From Sipunculus nudus (lineage: Eukaryota; Annelida; Sipuncula; Golfingiida; Sipunculidae), in NCBI GenBank assembly GCA_026874595.1, contig CM049306.1, forward strand, positions 1,130,019-1,194,018: 64,000 nt of DNA, written 5' to 3'. Made by a program: the position numbers and the translations under genes. A model generated the notes under the pieces. It was not told the origin of the DNA. It did no database searches and was given only the letters and a program-made list of their open reading frames with translations. Below are positions 11,961 to 24,963 of the stretch, piece after piece; position 1 is the stretch's first letter; every line of letters begins with the position of its first letter.

Positions 11961-12714
11961 AGACAGAGCCAGGTCAGTTGTCATGGTGATGTCTGGACCC
12001 CACCTGGTTGTACTGAGTTTCCTCCTGAATTGGCTGCTGAAACTCAGCATGTTGTCAAATCTGTTTTCAAACACAGAAAGCCATTTTCAATTGGCTACAC
12101 TCTTTTTTTAAAGCTACATTTACCCAATCTATTCTTATAAAACTGACAGTACCCTACCATAGGATAATTCTTGTAAAGTTTAAACCAATTAATTTAACAG
12201 TTTCATCATAAAACAGTGTATAAGCTAGAAGAGTTTAAAATTACATTTTCGCTTGTAAAAATCACAACAATGTAGGTGGCGCCACCAATACCTCAATTTC
12301 AGATATGACATATGTGACAAACACTGGTATAAAATTTGGTGATAATAGCCCTAGCCATTTCTGAGATTTTAATTTTAGTGTGCTTTTTTGGACAGATGAC
12401 TTAGTTCAACCTCTGTAACTCGGCCAAAAATCTCCAAACTGGAACCATTCAAATAAACTTGAGAAAGATTGTTCCAGGGATCATTTCTGTGAAATATTTG
12501 ACAATTTGGCTGGACAGTTTCGGAGAAGTAGATTTTCAAAGCCTTTTTTAGTTTTTTCCCTATTAAAACTCAGAAAATGCAGTTAGAAAAAAAATAAACA
12601 AAATCCGATACAGTTTTTCAGATGACTGTTTATTTGCAAAAAAAATTTGGTGATGCTAGCTCCTGCCATTTTTGAGATAGCTATGGTTAATGTACAGACA
12701 ACGCACACCGCACG

Positions 12715-12923
12715 ACGCACCACGTGATAACTGTCGGAATTCTTTATAAAGTAAAATAGCCATCTGGCGGGGAAAGGAAAAACAAACGGAAGTAGCTCTC
12801 GTGAAGGGAGGAGAGAAGGGACGGGAGACAGAAGCATATGGCGTCCCAAGGAGGGAAGACGTAGCAAAAGTTGACGGACGACGGAGGACGACCTGGACGA
12901 CATTGGACTGACGCCGCTACTAG
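12715..12923 (+). promoter_or_regulatory. Candidate promoter and non-coding first exon
   Basis: A GC-richer island in AT-rich DNA. In order: an E-box cacgtg (about 12722), a TATA-like ctttataaag (about 12742), a purine-rich tract, and a strong donor ctactag then gtaagaaa (intron would begin at 12924). The only ATG frame in the tract closes after seven codons, so the exon would be 5' UTR. It could equally be part of a repeat; no downstream exon was identified. Confidence 0.25.
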
Positions 12924-13154
12924 GTAAGAAATTACAAACTAACAGAAGCTGCTGGTACGTGAGTAGAATTGAATTTTCTCAGACTTTTCACCACGGACAA
13001 AGCTGCACCATCGCATAAGCTCACAGGTTTGCTAAAAAATAAACAGTTGTGTGTTTGTTAGACTATTTAAAACAAGGGACCCATGGGTCACATCGCTCAG
13101 CTGAATTTTGGAAAAAATTAGTAACTGCAAAATATTTTTTATATCTTTTGGTTT

Positions 13155-16100
13155 TTAGCCCTCAGCCTGATGGGCTATTGTCGTCACCCAAGCTGTCCGT
13201 CCGTCCGTCCGTCCGGCGTCTGTTAACTTTTACCTTGTGAGCGGGATATCTCTAAAAGGATTCACCATAGGAATTTTATTTCTTCGATGAAGATGTATAT
13301 CGACAAAACCTCAGTCAAGTTAAAAATGGGTGACCTGGACCTATTTTTCTACATTTTAGAGCTGATTATAGAAAAACACTTAGAAGTTTATTTCTCAGGA
13401 ACCATTGGGTGGATTTTCACAAAACTTACTATGGTCATTGGGACTGATGGTCTGTACCTGCTGAACAAGTTTGGTGGCGCCACCTACAATTTCTGATTTT
13501 TAATGAATTTTTATCGGATTTTTCAACTTTGGTCTTGTGAGCGGGATATCTCTAAAAGGATTCACTGTAGGAATTTTGTTTCTCCGCTGAAGATGTATAT
13601 CGACATAATCTCAGTCAAGTTCGAAAATGGGTGACCTTGACCTATTTTTTTTACATTTTAGAGCTGAATATAGAAAAACACTTAGAAGTTACAAAACTTA
13701 CTATGGTCATTGTGACTGATGGCCTGTACCTGCTGCACAAGTATGGTGGTGCCACCTACAATTTCTGATTTTTTATGAATATTTATCGGATTTTTCAACT
13801 TTGGTCTTGTGAGCGGGATATCTCTAAAAGGATTCACCGTAGGAATTTTATTTCTTCGCTGAAGATGTATATTGACAAAATCTCGGTCAAGTTAAACAAG
13901 GGACCTATGGGTAACGGCGCTCAGCTGTTATATATGATAAAAAAAATGATTTAGAAATGAGGTACATGCTGGTTTTGTGTGGTACTAAGTATAAGCTGTA
14001 TTATGAGTTGTTGTTGTTAAGCTTATGTATGATTTTGATAGTACCTTTGGAGACAGAGAAGAGAATTGATTTCATTTATTTTATTAACAAATGGAGTACT
14101 ATTGTCACACAGATTTTGACTTGGTCATATAACTTATAAACAGAACATATAATATAAGAGTTTAACTATTTATTAGAAAAATTACAAATATTGTCCCAGA
14201 TATAATTTTTTATTAAAAATAATAAGAGAATCGTATGATTTTTAAAATGAAATATAACTGAAATGATTATTAAAATAATATTCAAGAATATATTCATGAA
14301 TGCATTCATGAATACATTTGGAAAGTATTTGCACTGGTATTCATATACTTTCATTTTTATCTGAATTCCCATTCTTTATGCAAGAAATTTTATAATGGAG
14401 TACATATTCATATTCGTATTTAAATACAATTGCAAAGTATTCGCAGCATGTCTGGTATTTATTCAGTTTTCACCAAACAATGGTGTTGAGAATCCAGAAT
14501 GTACAAAATTCACACATTTAAATAATGATTATAAGTACTTGGTTTTATGGCTTTTATTTATATTAAAAAAAATAAATGTGATATATTTATTTTGAACTAA
14601 TTTTACATCAATGTACACACTAGACACAGTAGGAATCTAGATTAATATTATCAACTGCATCTTTGTCTATCATTAATTTCCTTCATATGATCCCTAATGA
14701 TTAGTAATGAATAATATGATTTACTTTTTTATTATTAAAATTGAACTGAAAAATGCCATTCTATCCATCGAATCAAGATTCTTATATCATCAGTAACTGC
14801 AAGTTAATTCCCTATTATTATAAACTAACAAATTCCTTTTCTATTTTTCTTAAATTTGTTATTAAAAACCAATAAAAATTGACTAATTTATTGTTTATTG
14901 TTATGTTGTTGGTTAAAACTATTAGATGAGTTGGGTTGGACACCTGGATCAACTGTGGCTGGCAATAAGCTGCCTTGCTGCCCCAGTATAGGCCTTGCCT
15001 CAAGCGTGCATAATTTGCTGAAAGTTCAACAAGGTCAACATACAGGTGACTCAAGAGTGGCTGGAGAGAGCCAAGGTCTGACATGGTCTCATAAAAACAT
15101 TAATAAAAGCTACAATTTTTGGCCAATTTCTTTCAGCTTTCTAAACTAAAAAGCTGAAATCCTTATGTGTGCATGATATGAAAATTATATAAACAGAGCT
15201 CACATGAAACAAAAGTGAAATGGTCAATGTTGGGCAAAATTTAAGGTACTAATTTTATATTTATACTAATAACTTATAAAATTTTAAAAATTCAGAACTA
15301 ATTTTGGGTATTCAATTGAATCTTGATTAAATAATGTTACATCCCTGACAAAAACTAGCTTCAGCAAGCCCCTTTTAAGGGAGTAAATATATTTCTTGAT
15401 TTTTTACAAAGTGCATTATGTTTGGGCCCATAACTTAAAACAATTACGCAATACTGACATCATTTCTGGCATGTGCACAGAGAATGTATAGAAAAACATG
15501 TATATTATATATGATTAAAGTCAGATCAGTGGTTTTGATATTAGGCAGTATTGAAGTGTAACAATGGGTTTTTAATTGAAAAATGAAGTTTTTCATTAAT
15601 ATCTCAAAGGTATTAAGTCCTAGTGACCAAATTCTTGGCATGGTAGGGAATTTTGGAGACATCTAATTGTATGCCAAATTTTAGGAACTGAGAGCTTAAG
15701 CTGGGGAGCTGAGCTCTTGCAAACTGCATAACACTAGCCTGATGTAAACAATATGTTACATGGTGCTTGAAAACTTGAATAAAATCTACAGTTTTTGATC
15801 AACTGGTTTCAAATGTTTGGTGTTAACAGACAAAATGCTAACAAAAACATGCAGAGAAAATTAAATCCACAGTACTTACAGGAAAAAAACGTGCCATGGT
15901 CAAAGTTAGGCAAAATTTAAGGTACCAATTTTTTATTTTTGTTAATATTCTTAAAAATTTAAAAGATTTTGATCTAATTTTGGGTATACAATTTAATTTT
16001 GATTAATTAAAGTTATATTAGTGGAAAAAAAGTCCATAGCTTTAACAAGTTTTGTCTTAAGTGATCAAATATCTTTCCTGATTTTTTACAAAATGCATTA

Positions 16101-17190
16101 TGTTCGGGCCCATAACTTTCTTAAATTATATAATATAGACATAATTTCAGGTATGTACATAGGAACTATATAGAGGAATATTTATGGTAAATATGAGGAT
16201 AAACAGATGAGTGGTTTTGATATTAGGCAGACCTGAAGTGTGAAAATAGGTTTTTAATAAAAAATTGAGGTTTTTCCTTGATTTCTCAAAGGAACAAATT
16301 CGCAAAGACCCAGTTTTCGGCTTGGTAGGAGATCTTGGGGACATCTAACACTATGCTGAATTTTGGATTCCTAGGTCTTACAGTTTCAAAACGTGCCACA
16401 TCTACGGACGGAGGGACGGACGGACAGACGGACGGACGACGGACAATGGACCACGACTATAGCTCAGATGACTTATAGTCAGCTGAGCTAAAAATGGGTG
16501 ACCTTGACCTACTTTTCTACATTTGAGAGCTGATTATAGAAAAACACTTAGAAGTTTATTTCTCAGGAACCACTGGGTGGATTTTCACAAAACTTACTAT
16601 GGTCATTGGGACTGATGGTCTGTACCTGCTGCACAAGTTAGGTGGCGCCACCTACAATTTCTGATTTTTAATGATTTTTTATCTGATTTTTCAACTTTGG
16701 TCTTGTGAGCGGGATATCTCTAAAAGGATTCACCGTAGGAAATTTATTTCTTCGATGAAGATGTATATTGGCAAAATCTCATTCAAGTGTGAGGATGGGT
16801 GACCTTGACCTATTTTTCTACGTTTTAGAGCTGATTATAGAAAAACACTTAGAAGCTTAATTCTCAGAGACCATTGGGTGGATTTTCACCAAACTTACTA
16901 TGATAATTGGGACTGATGGTCTCTATCTGCTGCTCAAGTTTGGTGGCGCCACCTACAATTTCTGATTTTTAAGGAATTTTTATCGGATTTTTCAACTTTG
17001 GCAGAATATCTTCTAAAAGCATATGGTGGATTGTTATGAAACATGGTACATACCTCTCCAGTTTAAATTTATAACTGAGACATATACAGATATATACATC
17101 CATGAGAGAACAAATATTTTGTACTTGTTACTGTTACCACCTATAAACACTGTTCTTTTGGCTGAGGGCTTTTGTCAGCTTCTGCTGATA
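13155..17190. mobile_element. Repeat element B with internal about 290-bp tandem units
   Basis: The ends carry an inverted motif: agccctcagcc at about 13159 and ggctgagggct at about 17160. Inside are tandem units starting cttgtgagcgggatatctc and ending at GGTGGCGCCACCTACAATTT (units near 13235, 13530, 13805 and 16700). A (gtcc)n tract lies at 13194-13213. The element is split by element A at 13897-16488. Short ORFs follow the repeats and show no protein signature. Confidence 0.6.
13897..16488. mobile_element. Repeat element A, 2.6 kb, nested in element B
   Basis: Starts caagggacctatgggtaac..gctcagctg and ends gacttatagtcagctgagc, flanked by taaa on both sides (13893-13896 and 16489-16492). 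The uninterrupted B sequence at about 13317 reads caagttaaaaatgggtgacc, exactly the join of the two flanks, which proves insertion. The left 600 bp recurs at 39091-39675 and the right about 700 bp at 17961-18620, 18640-19404 and 44195-44940. No transposase frame is visible, so it is non-autonomous. The 14930-15085 interior has a GC-richer patch of unknown nature. Confidence 0.75.
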
Positions 17191-17960
17191 CTCTAGTTCA
17201 TGTATATTATCAATAGAAATGCTATGAGAAAATGGCCCGGCTAAAATGAAACTCTGTAAATTATAGAATAATGGACATGAGCAAAACTATTTAGTGATGC
17301 ACCAAGGGAACAAATAGACCTATGGTAATTGTTATATAAAAGTAACATTTCATAAACAAATAATGTGTGAAGGTAATTAAGTTTTCAAAAGTTAAATATA
17401 TGGCCATATGAGTTAAAAATTAATCCAACAAAGTTTGACCAATATTCCTAATTTTAATACTAAGTTAACAGTGTTATTCACACCAATGCCCCGCCAACTT
17501 TAAGAGATATGAATCAAATGCTACAAAGTATTTATATCTTCTTAAATCTTGTCAGTTAGCACTTACATTAGTTCCTACTATTTTATCACATTTGAATATT
17601 AGGATTAAATTCCTGAAATTTTTTTCTTAAAAAAAATAAAAATTGTCCAAGTCTCATCAAAAAGAATTTATTTAACACTAAAATTATAAGATTTGTCTTG
17701 TTTATTAGTCCTGTGTATTGAAGGGGTGGGTTGGGGAAGGGGTCTCCGTTGTTACTGCTCGTTGCTGAAAAAAATGTTAATTTTAAGATTCATCTAGTCC
17801 ATAGTACAGGTCTGTCAACAGAATGGGGTGGGGGGGGGGGGAGAAAAAGGCTCCCTGTGGTATGGTATTAACTGCAGACAGCCTGATCAAGCTCAACTCA
17901 GTGGACAGAGGGCTTCCCCTAGTGATGGGATTGCATAACATTATGCCTGGGGAGCATAAA
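17191..17960. other. Unassigned AT-rich spacer
   Basis: No ORF, RNA gene or clear repeat. Contains a poly-G tract (about 17824-17841). Its right end grades into the duplicated A-derived segment. Confidence 0.5.
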
Positions 17961-19404
17961 GAGCTGCACTGAATGACCTACAGTGACCAATGTGGACTGC
18001 TTGACAATGTAAGGGAATACAACAAGAGCCTCAAAAAAAATTCAATAACTAGCCTAATTTTGCAGCTTTTATTTTCAAATTTCAGATTTTAACAGATTAA
18101 ATCTTTATGTGCACATGCTGTGAAAATTAAATCCACATTACTTACAGGAAAAAAACGTGCCATGGCTGAAGTTGGGCAAAATTTAAGGTACCAATTTTTT
18201 ATTTTTGCTAATATTTTAAAAAGTTTAAAGATTTTGATCTAATTTTGGGTATACAATTTAATTTTGACTAATTAAAGTTATATTAGTAGAAAAAAAATCC
18301 TTAGCTTTAACATGTTTTGTGTTAAGTGATCAAATTATCTTTCCTGATTTTTTACAAAATGCATTATGTTTGAGCCCATAACTTTTTTAAATTATATAAT
18401 ACAGACCTTATTTCTGGTGTGTAAATAGGAACTATATAGAGGAATATTTATGGTAAATATGAGGAAAAACAGATGAGTGGTTTTGATATTAGGCAGTCCT
18501 GAAATGTGAAAATAGGTTTTTAATAAAAATTGAGGTTTTTCCTTAATTTCTGAAAGGAACGAAGTCACAAAGACCCAGTTTATGGCTTGGCAGGAGATCT
18601 TGGGGACATCTAACATTATGCCAACAACCTGGGAAGCATAGAGAGCTGCACTGAATGACCTACAGTGACCAAAGTGGACTGCTTGACAATGTAAGGGAAT
18701 ACAACAAGAGCCTCAAAAAAAATTCAATAACTAGCCTAATTTTGCAGCTTTTATTTTCAAATTTCAGATTTTAACAGATTAAATCCTTATGTGTACATGC
18801 TGTGAAAATTAAATCCACAGTACTTACAGGAAAAAAACGTGCCATGGCCAAAGTTGGGCAAAATTTAAGGTACCAATTTTTTATTTTTGCTAATATTTTT
18901 AAAAGTTTAAAAGATTTTGATCTAATTTTGGGTATACAATTTAATTTTGATTAATTAAAGTTATATTAGTGGGAAAAAAGTCCTTAGCTTTAACATGTTT
19001 TGTGTTAAGTGATCAAATTATCTTTCCTGATTTTTTACAAAATACATTATGTTTGAGCCCATAACTTTTTTAAATTTTATAATACAGACCTTATTTCTGG
19101 TATGTAAATAGGAACTATATAGAGGAATATTTATGGTAAATATGAGGAAAAACATATGAGTGGTTTTGATATTAGGCAGTCCTGAAGTGTGAAAATAGGT
19201 TTTTAATAAAAAATTGAGGTTTTTCCTTAATTTCTCAAAGGAACGAAGTCGCAAAGACCCAGTTTATGGTTTGGTAGAAGATCTCGGGGACATCTAACAT
19301 TATGCGGAATTTTGGATTCCTAGGTCCTAGGTTTCAAAACGTGACCGGAAGACGGACAATAGACCAGGACTATAGCTCAGATAACTTATAGTCAGCTGAG
19401 CTAA
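17961..19404. repeat. Tandem duplication (682 bp) of element A right half
   Basis: gagctgcactgaatgaccta starts at 17961 and again at 18643, a 682-bp offset. Both copies carry the ttaaggtaccaattttttat and ggggacatctaac segments of element A. Only the second reaches the A terminus (gtcagctgagctaa at about 19404), directly joined to the next satellite array. Confidence 0.85.
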
Positions 19405-20085
19405 AAATACACAGTATAACAAACACACACATGGAAGGCCTGGCAGAATGTCTGGAAAAAAAATACACAGTTTAACAAACACACCCATGGAAGGCCTGGC
19501 AGACTGTATGGAAAAATACACAGTTTAACAAACACACACATGGAAGGCCTGGCAGAATGTCTGGAAAAAATATACAGTTTAACAAACACACACATGGAAG
19601 GCCTGGCAGAATGTCTGGAAAAATATACAGTTTAACAAACACACATATGGAAGGCCTGGCAGAATGTCTGGAAAAATACATAGTTTAACAAACACACACA
19701 TGGAAGGCCTGGCAGAATGTCTGCAAAAAATATACAGTTTAACAAACACACACATGGAAGGCCTGGCAGAATGTCTGGAATAATACATAGTTTAACAAAC
19801 ACACACATGGAAGGCCTGGCAGAATGTCTGGAAAAAATATACAGTTTAACAAACACACATATGGAAGGCCTGGCAGAATGTCTGGAATAATACATAGTTT
19901 AACAAGCACACACATGGAAGGCCTGGGAGAATGTCTGGAAAAAATATACAGTTAGACAAACACATACATGGTAAGCCTGGCAGAATGTCTGGAAATAATT
20001 TATAGTTTAACAAACACACACATGGTAAGCCTGGCAGAATGTCTGAAAATAATTTATAGTTTAACAAACACACAAATGGAACAGG
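19405..20085. repeat. Third array of the 56-bp satellite, about 12 units
   Basis: Units of 54-56 bp (catggaaggcctggcagaat, gtctggaaaaatatacagtt, taacaaacacaca), clearly the same family as 6181-8550 but with tctgg and tttaacaaac variants shared with 9293-9690. It follows the element A terminus without spacer. Overlapping minus-strand ORFs here are repeat artefacts. Confidence 0.9.
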
Positions 20086-21355
20086 GTTCACAGGTTTTAC
20101 CCATTACCCAGAAAGATAAAGAGATAATATAGGCCATGGTTGATCTGACTGGTTTGCATGGATGTGTAGAGAATTATTGCAAAATGATATTATGTTATCT
20201 GACAATGTGTTTTCTAATTGAACCATGAGAGCTATTTATAGAAATAAGATCTATACTGTGACACATGTAAATTTTTGTGAGATTAAAAGTACTTAGTTTT
20301 AATGGGGAAAATTAACTGCTGGTAAGAGGGATCAATTTCTGCGTGAAATTCAGTGACATAAATGTGTTAATTATTTTAAATGACAGGCTGTTATTAGCCT
20401 ATAGTAGCAAGTATAACTGAGATTTTTAAATCATGGGGTTGGTCCTTGGGTTTGGATGCCAGGATCTGGGACCCAGGCTTTATTTATTTCATTTTATACT
20501 AATACTTGTCAGATTATTTATCAGCTCAACTTTATCAATAGGGTTAAAACAACTAGTTGTGTAGTGATAAAGTTTAGAATGTGTAATACCTGTACAACTG
20601 CTAGTTTTGTGGTGATAAAGTTATAGACCTGTAATTAGTTACTGTCAATTTATCATGTGATTTAGCTTATATTGTAAGTCAGTCAAGGTATTTTCTGACG
20701 TGTGACTTACAATATTGGAATTATATATACATGTATTCAGACTCAGTCTGATAAAGTCAGCAGTGTAGCCACAGTGGATGCCAGGCTGGCATCCCCAACA
20801 CTTCTGGTGCCAGCCACCTCTGCCCACCACTACCGTAGTCATGCACACTACCATGTCTATGGCGGGTTCGTGCCTGTCTCTACTGTGGCGCTATCCCATA
20901 CCACCTGAGCACGTACTGGGACCACCTCTCAGTCTCACCTCACTACAGTCTTGGGTCCGGCATAGCAACCACTGAACCTCTGATAACTGCAGCGGCACTG
21001 AAGAATAGTACTCTGGAGTCAGCTACCTAGATACCGAGTCAGTGTATATTTGCCACTATTTACCAGAGTCTGACGGAGGGTGACCTTGAGCCACCGGTGG
21101 CCCCAGTTTTTCATCAGGACTAAAGTCCCTTCTCAGAATGCTGGACAGGCTTCAAAAGCTGATCCTGTTCGGTCCGGAAGTCATGGGTGAAGCCCTAAAT
21201 CTCTCTACTACAGCAAACTAGGGAAAAGCTGAGGGAGCAGATCAGAAACAACCAGCCCTGCAGCATCCCTCCTCCTCCACAGGATCAGACACAACCAGCC
21301 CTGCAGCATCCCTCCTCCTCCACAGGATCAGAATATACCGGTACTTCAAAAGGAA
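20086..21355. other. Unassigned region with a 42-bp duplication
   Basis: 20086-20690 is AT-rich without signal. 20750-21330 is GC-richer with weak short frames on both strands; I cannot identify a product. Two tandem copies of a roughly 46-bp segment (ccagccctgcagcatccctc core) lie at about 21239-21330. Confidence 0.5.
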
Positions 21356-21610
21356 CTATACCCTACAAGAACAGACCTGGCTCATCATTTCAATCAACTT
21401 TCTTCCACTATGGATAAAACTGTCAATAGCAAAAACAATAAATTGGACATTTGTTTTTTTATCATCTTGCCACCATTTCTCATCACATGAATCAAAAGAA
21501 CTCATCGTCATCTGTAAAACCCTCTTCAGACACATTTGGACATTTCTCATGCTATTGATCTGTTCATAAATGCGGTTGTACCCCTCCATAGACATCAACC
21601 ATTGTTTCAT
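21356..21610 (-). CDS. Candidate small ORF or exon, product unknown
   Basis: An 84-codon minus-strand frame with protein-like composition (several Trp, Cys and Met residues; MEGYNRIYEQINSMRN near the start, KKTNVQFIVFAIDSFIHSGR near the end). It is preceded by a pyrimidine-rich stretch ending in ATGTTAG just before the ATG, which would also serve as a splice acceptor, and followed by AGG then GTATAG, a possible donor. No family is recognised. Random frames of 60-88 codons are common in this window, so chance is a serious alternative. Confidence 0.2.
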   Translation of the reverse strand: MKQWLMSMEGYNRIYEQINSMRNVQMCLKRVLQMTMSSFDSCDEKWWQDDKKTNVQFIVFAIDSFIHSGRKLIEMMSQVCSCRV

Positions 21611-23374
21611 CTAACATGTCACAAATGCCACGAAACAGAAACTTTAATTGCTAGCTGTAAATATCACTGATATCAAACTTCTGCAACCTCAAACTTGATT
21701 TTAATATGACAGTCTTATTGAACTTTGTATATTTGTTTCAATGTTTGATATCATGCTCTTTCTGTTAATGCTAATGTTTTTTCAGTCTCAGGGAATTAAG
21801 AGATTAATTCAGCTTTCTTTTCTTTGATGCAGTCATTATCATCAATCTCATTGTGTTTGATCTTTTAATGAATTAAATGTTTAAACTTTTAATGTGTTAC
21901 GCATGATTTTGGAGGTGACTGGTGACTGGAGGAGGAGGTTTCCTAATCAGTCCTTCCCTTCTCCCCTTTTAAACAGTTGGAATATGATTAGGATGTGTAG
22001 TTCATCTAAATTGTTTGGAAACTTTAATTTTAAATCTAGGTTCACACTGGTCCTTGTTCCCATTGGGTGCAAGGCGAACCCCTAGGCACAATGGCCATCC
22101 TAGTGAACCAGTGGTGTAACAATACTATTACCATGTTCATTGGTTGGTTCTTTGATAAATTGTTGACATGTTCAGCAGTTGACATATATCTTCAGTTAGT
22201 GTCAATTTCCAAGCTCTTTTCAGTTGTTCAAAATAACAGGCAGACTAGACATTAACACTCCAGAGAAAACTGTAAGAGAGTTGTAACATAACAAAAGAAA
22301 TATGATAATAAATGAACGGGTTTCTCAGGCATGGCCAAATTGGGCAAAGGATTGTTTTGTTTGCCTGGTGGTTACCCAAACTGGATTTAGAGCACACGAT
22401 TATTAGTTTGCCAAATATTTCTTGACAAAAGCTATAGAAATTGATGAGATTTATAATTATTTCTCGCAGAAAAATATCCTGAATATGTTCTTTTAACTAT
22501 ACTGGTCACTTTGTGTTCAATTTAACCCAAGTGTATTGTGTGCCCTTTGCATGCAGAACAATGGGGCTTAACTGCGTATTTATGGTAACCTATTCAAAGC
22601 TTTGCTGGCAGATGTCAGGCGGCCATGCCATGATTTGCTTCAACCCCTTAATATTATATGGTATAGAGACCACCGTACAGGAGGTGTATTCGTGTGTTGA
22701 ATAGCCAAGAGAACCTGGGTCGGTCTTAAATGCTGCACTGTGCACTGACAAACTTTGTGACAATGACAAATTCCCTCGCTTTAATTTCTTGCGAAAATCA
22801 GCAGTTGCTTGAGTTTGTATGCATTCCCATACAATTCCTTCAGTTATATTTATCGGCCTCGCCCCTCAGTCATGGGGCAAGATTGTTTTCAAATGCACTC
22901 CAAAGAAGTAACATCTAACAAGTGATCGTAGTGGATGCAATAATTACCACAGCCAATGAGTAATTATAACTTTTATTAAGAAACTTTCAGACATGATTAC
23001 TGATTAGAATTGTTTTATAATCTTAAATATTAGCAAAAATATCAAATATCATATTTGGATTATCAGTTTTTGATAATTTTGACACCGACTAGCTTTCACC
23101 ACACAGACCCCATGGGCCGACAATTATTTTTCCAATGACCTTATACTAACAAATCAGAGAGAAAAGTTTGTAAATGATTGGTACAACAATTTCAATAAAT
23201 ATCATTGAACCTTTGATTTATTTTAGATACAGAATATGTTGTTAATTTCATTTTTTTAATTGAAGCAACAAAAATGCATGCGAACAGGAATCAAAAGGCA
23301 AAACATTTAAATTTGTTGGTCTTCAAATGAACTTTATTTATAACTAGATATTTCTTGGCACCACAGGTGCCAGA
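21611..23374. other. Unassigned spacer
   Basis: AT-rich, only short ORFs of 60-63 codons with no motif. A phrase shared with 25380-25430 (caggcatggccaaattggg and ggttacccaaa type sequence) suggests that an older repeat was split by the 23375-24963 element. Confidence 0.4.
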
Positions 23375-24963
23375 GTATCCCCAGACATAGTAGGCCCCCC
23401 CCCCCTTTAAGAATAGGCCCCCATTTTTAGCAGCATATACTGACACTTGGCAAGCATTTATTGTTTCTTCCATCTATCAATCCACAATCTTTTTGAAGAT
23501 GTTGGTCCTGTGACCTTGACCTTTGACCTCATGACCCCAAAATCAATTGTGGTCTTGCTTTTTCAATGGGACATATATAAGTCAAGTTTGAAATCTATAC
23601 ATCAATAAAAGCAGGAGTTATCATTCAGAAACTAATTTTTGACAGATGGCTCCTGTGGCCTTGACCTTTGACCTTGTGACCCCAAAAATTGATTTTGATC
23701 ATCCACTTTTATATATAAATCAATAGAGGTCTAGATTTATTGATGGGCCATATATATAAGTCAGGTTTGAAATCCATTTATTAATCCAAGCTTGAATTAT
23801 CATCTCAGGAACTAATTTTTTGACAGATGGCTCCTGTGACCTTCACCTTTGACCTCACAATTGACAGGCGTCTTCCTCTATTGGCAGGGGAACTGTATGT
23901 GCAAGATGAAATGTCTGAGATGAAATGTTTGGCTGAAAATGCATCCACATCTTTTTAAAGATGTGTCCTGTGACTTTGACCTTTGACCTCATGACCCCAA
24001 AATCAATTCAGGTCTTGCTTTTCCAATGGGACATATAAAAGTCAAGTTTGAAATCCATACATCAATAAAAGCAGGAATTATCATCCAGAAACTAATTTTT
24101 GGACAGATGGCTCCTGTGACCTTCACCTTTGACCTTGTGACCTCAAAATTGATAGGGGTCTTCCACTCTTGGCAGGTGAACTATATGTGCAAGATGAAAG
24201 GTCTGAGATGAATTGTTTGGCTGAAAATGCAATCCACAATCTTTTTAAAGATGTGTCCTGTGACCTTGACCTTTGACCTCATGACCCCAAAATCAATTTG
24301 GGTCTTGCTTTCCCAATGGGTCATAAACAAGTCAAGTTTGAAATCCATACATCAATAAAAGCAGGAATTATCATCCAGAAACTAATTTTTTTGGACAGAT
24401 GGCTCCTGTGACCTTCACCTTTGACCTTGTGACCTCAAAATTGATAGGGGTCTTCCACTCTTGGCAGGTGAACTATATGTGCAAGATGAAAGATCTGAGA
24501 TGAATTGTTTGGCTGAAAATGCATCCACAATCTTTTTAAAGATGTGTCCTGTGACCTTGACCTTTGCCCTCATGACCCCAAAATCAATTTGGGTCTTGCT
24601 TTCCCAATGGGTCATATACAAGTCAAGTTTGAAATCCATACATCAATAAAAGTAGGAAATATCATCCAGAAACTAATTTTTGGACAGATGGCTCCTGTGA
24701 CCTTCACCTTTGACCTAGTGGCCTCAAAATTGATAGGGGTTTTCCTCTATTGGCAGATAAACTATATGTGCAAGATGAAAGGTCTGAGATGAAATGTTTG
24801 GCTGAAAATGCATCCACAATCTTTTTAAAGATGTGTCCTGTGACCTTGACCTTTGACCTCATGACCCCAAAATCAATTGGAGTCTTTTTTTCAAGGTTTT
24901 TTCTGCGGCGGCGGCGGCGGGACCGTCGTGAAACCATAGTATCACGACTTTGTCTGGGGATAC
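23375..24963. mobile_element. TIR repeat element with tandem TGACCT-rich units
   Basis: Bounded by inverted gtatccccagaca(t/a)agt (left at 23375, right complement ending at 24963). The interior is tandem units of about 145-290 bp, each with gtgacctt(g/c)acctttgacct followed by cat(g)acccc, then gtcaagtttgaaatccatac and cagatggctcctgtg. Ten such TGACCT clusters lie between 23508 and 24860. A (ggc)n tract sits at about 24904-24920. The right terminus, with the same ccatagtatc...actttgtctggggatac arrangement, recurs at 37940-37971. No transposase frame is present. Confidence 0.65.

Noticed and set aside
19327-20091. Several minus-strand frames rich in FCQAFHVCVC-type repeats
   Set aside because: They are generated by the 54-56-bp satellite and overlap each other.
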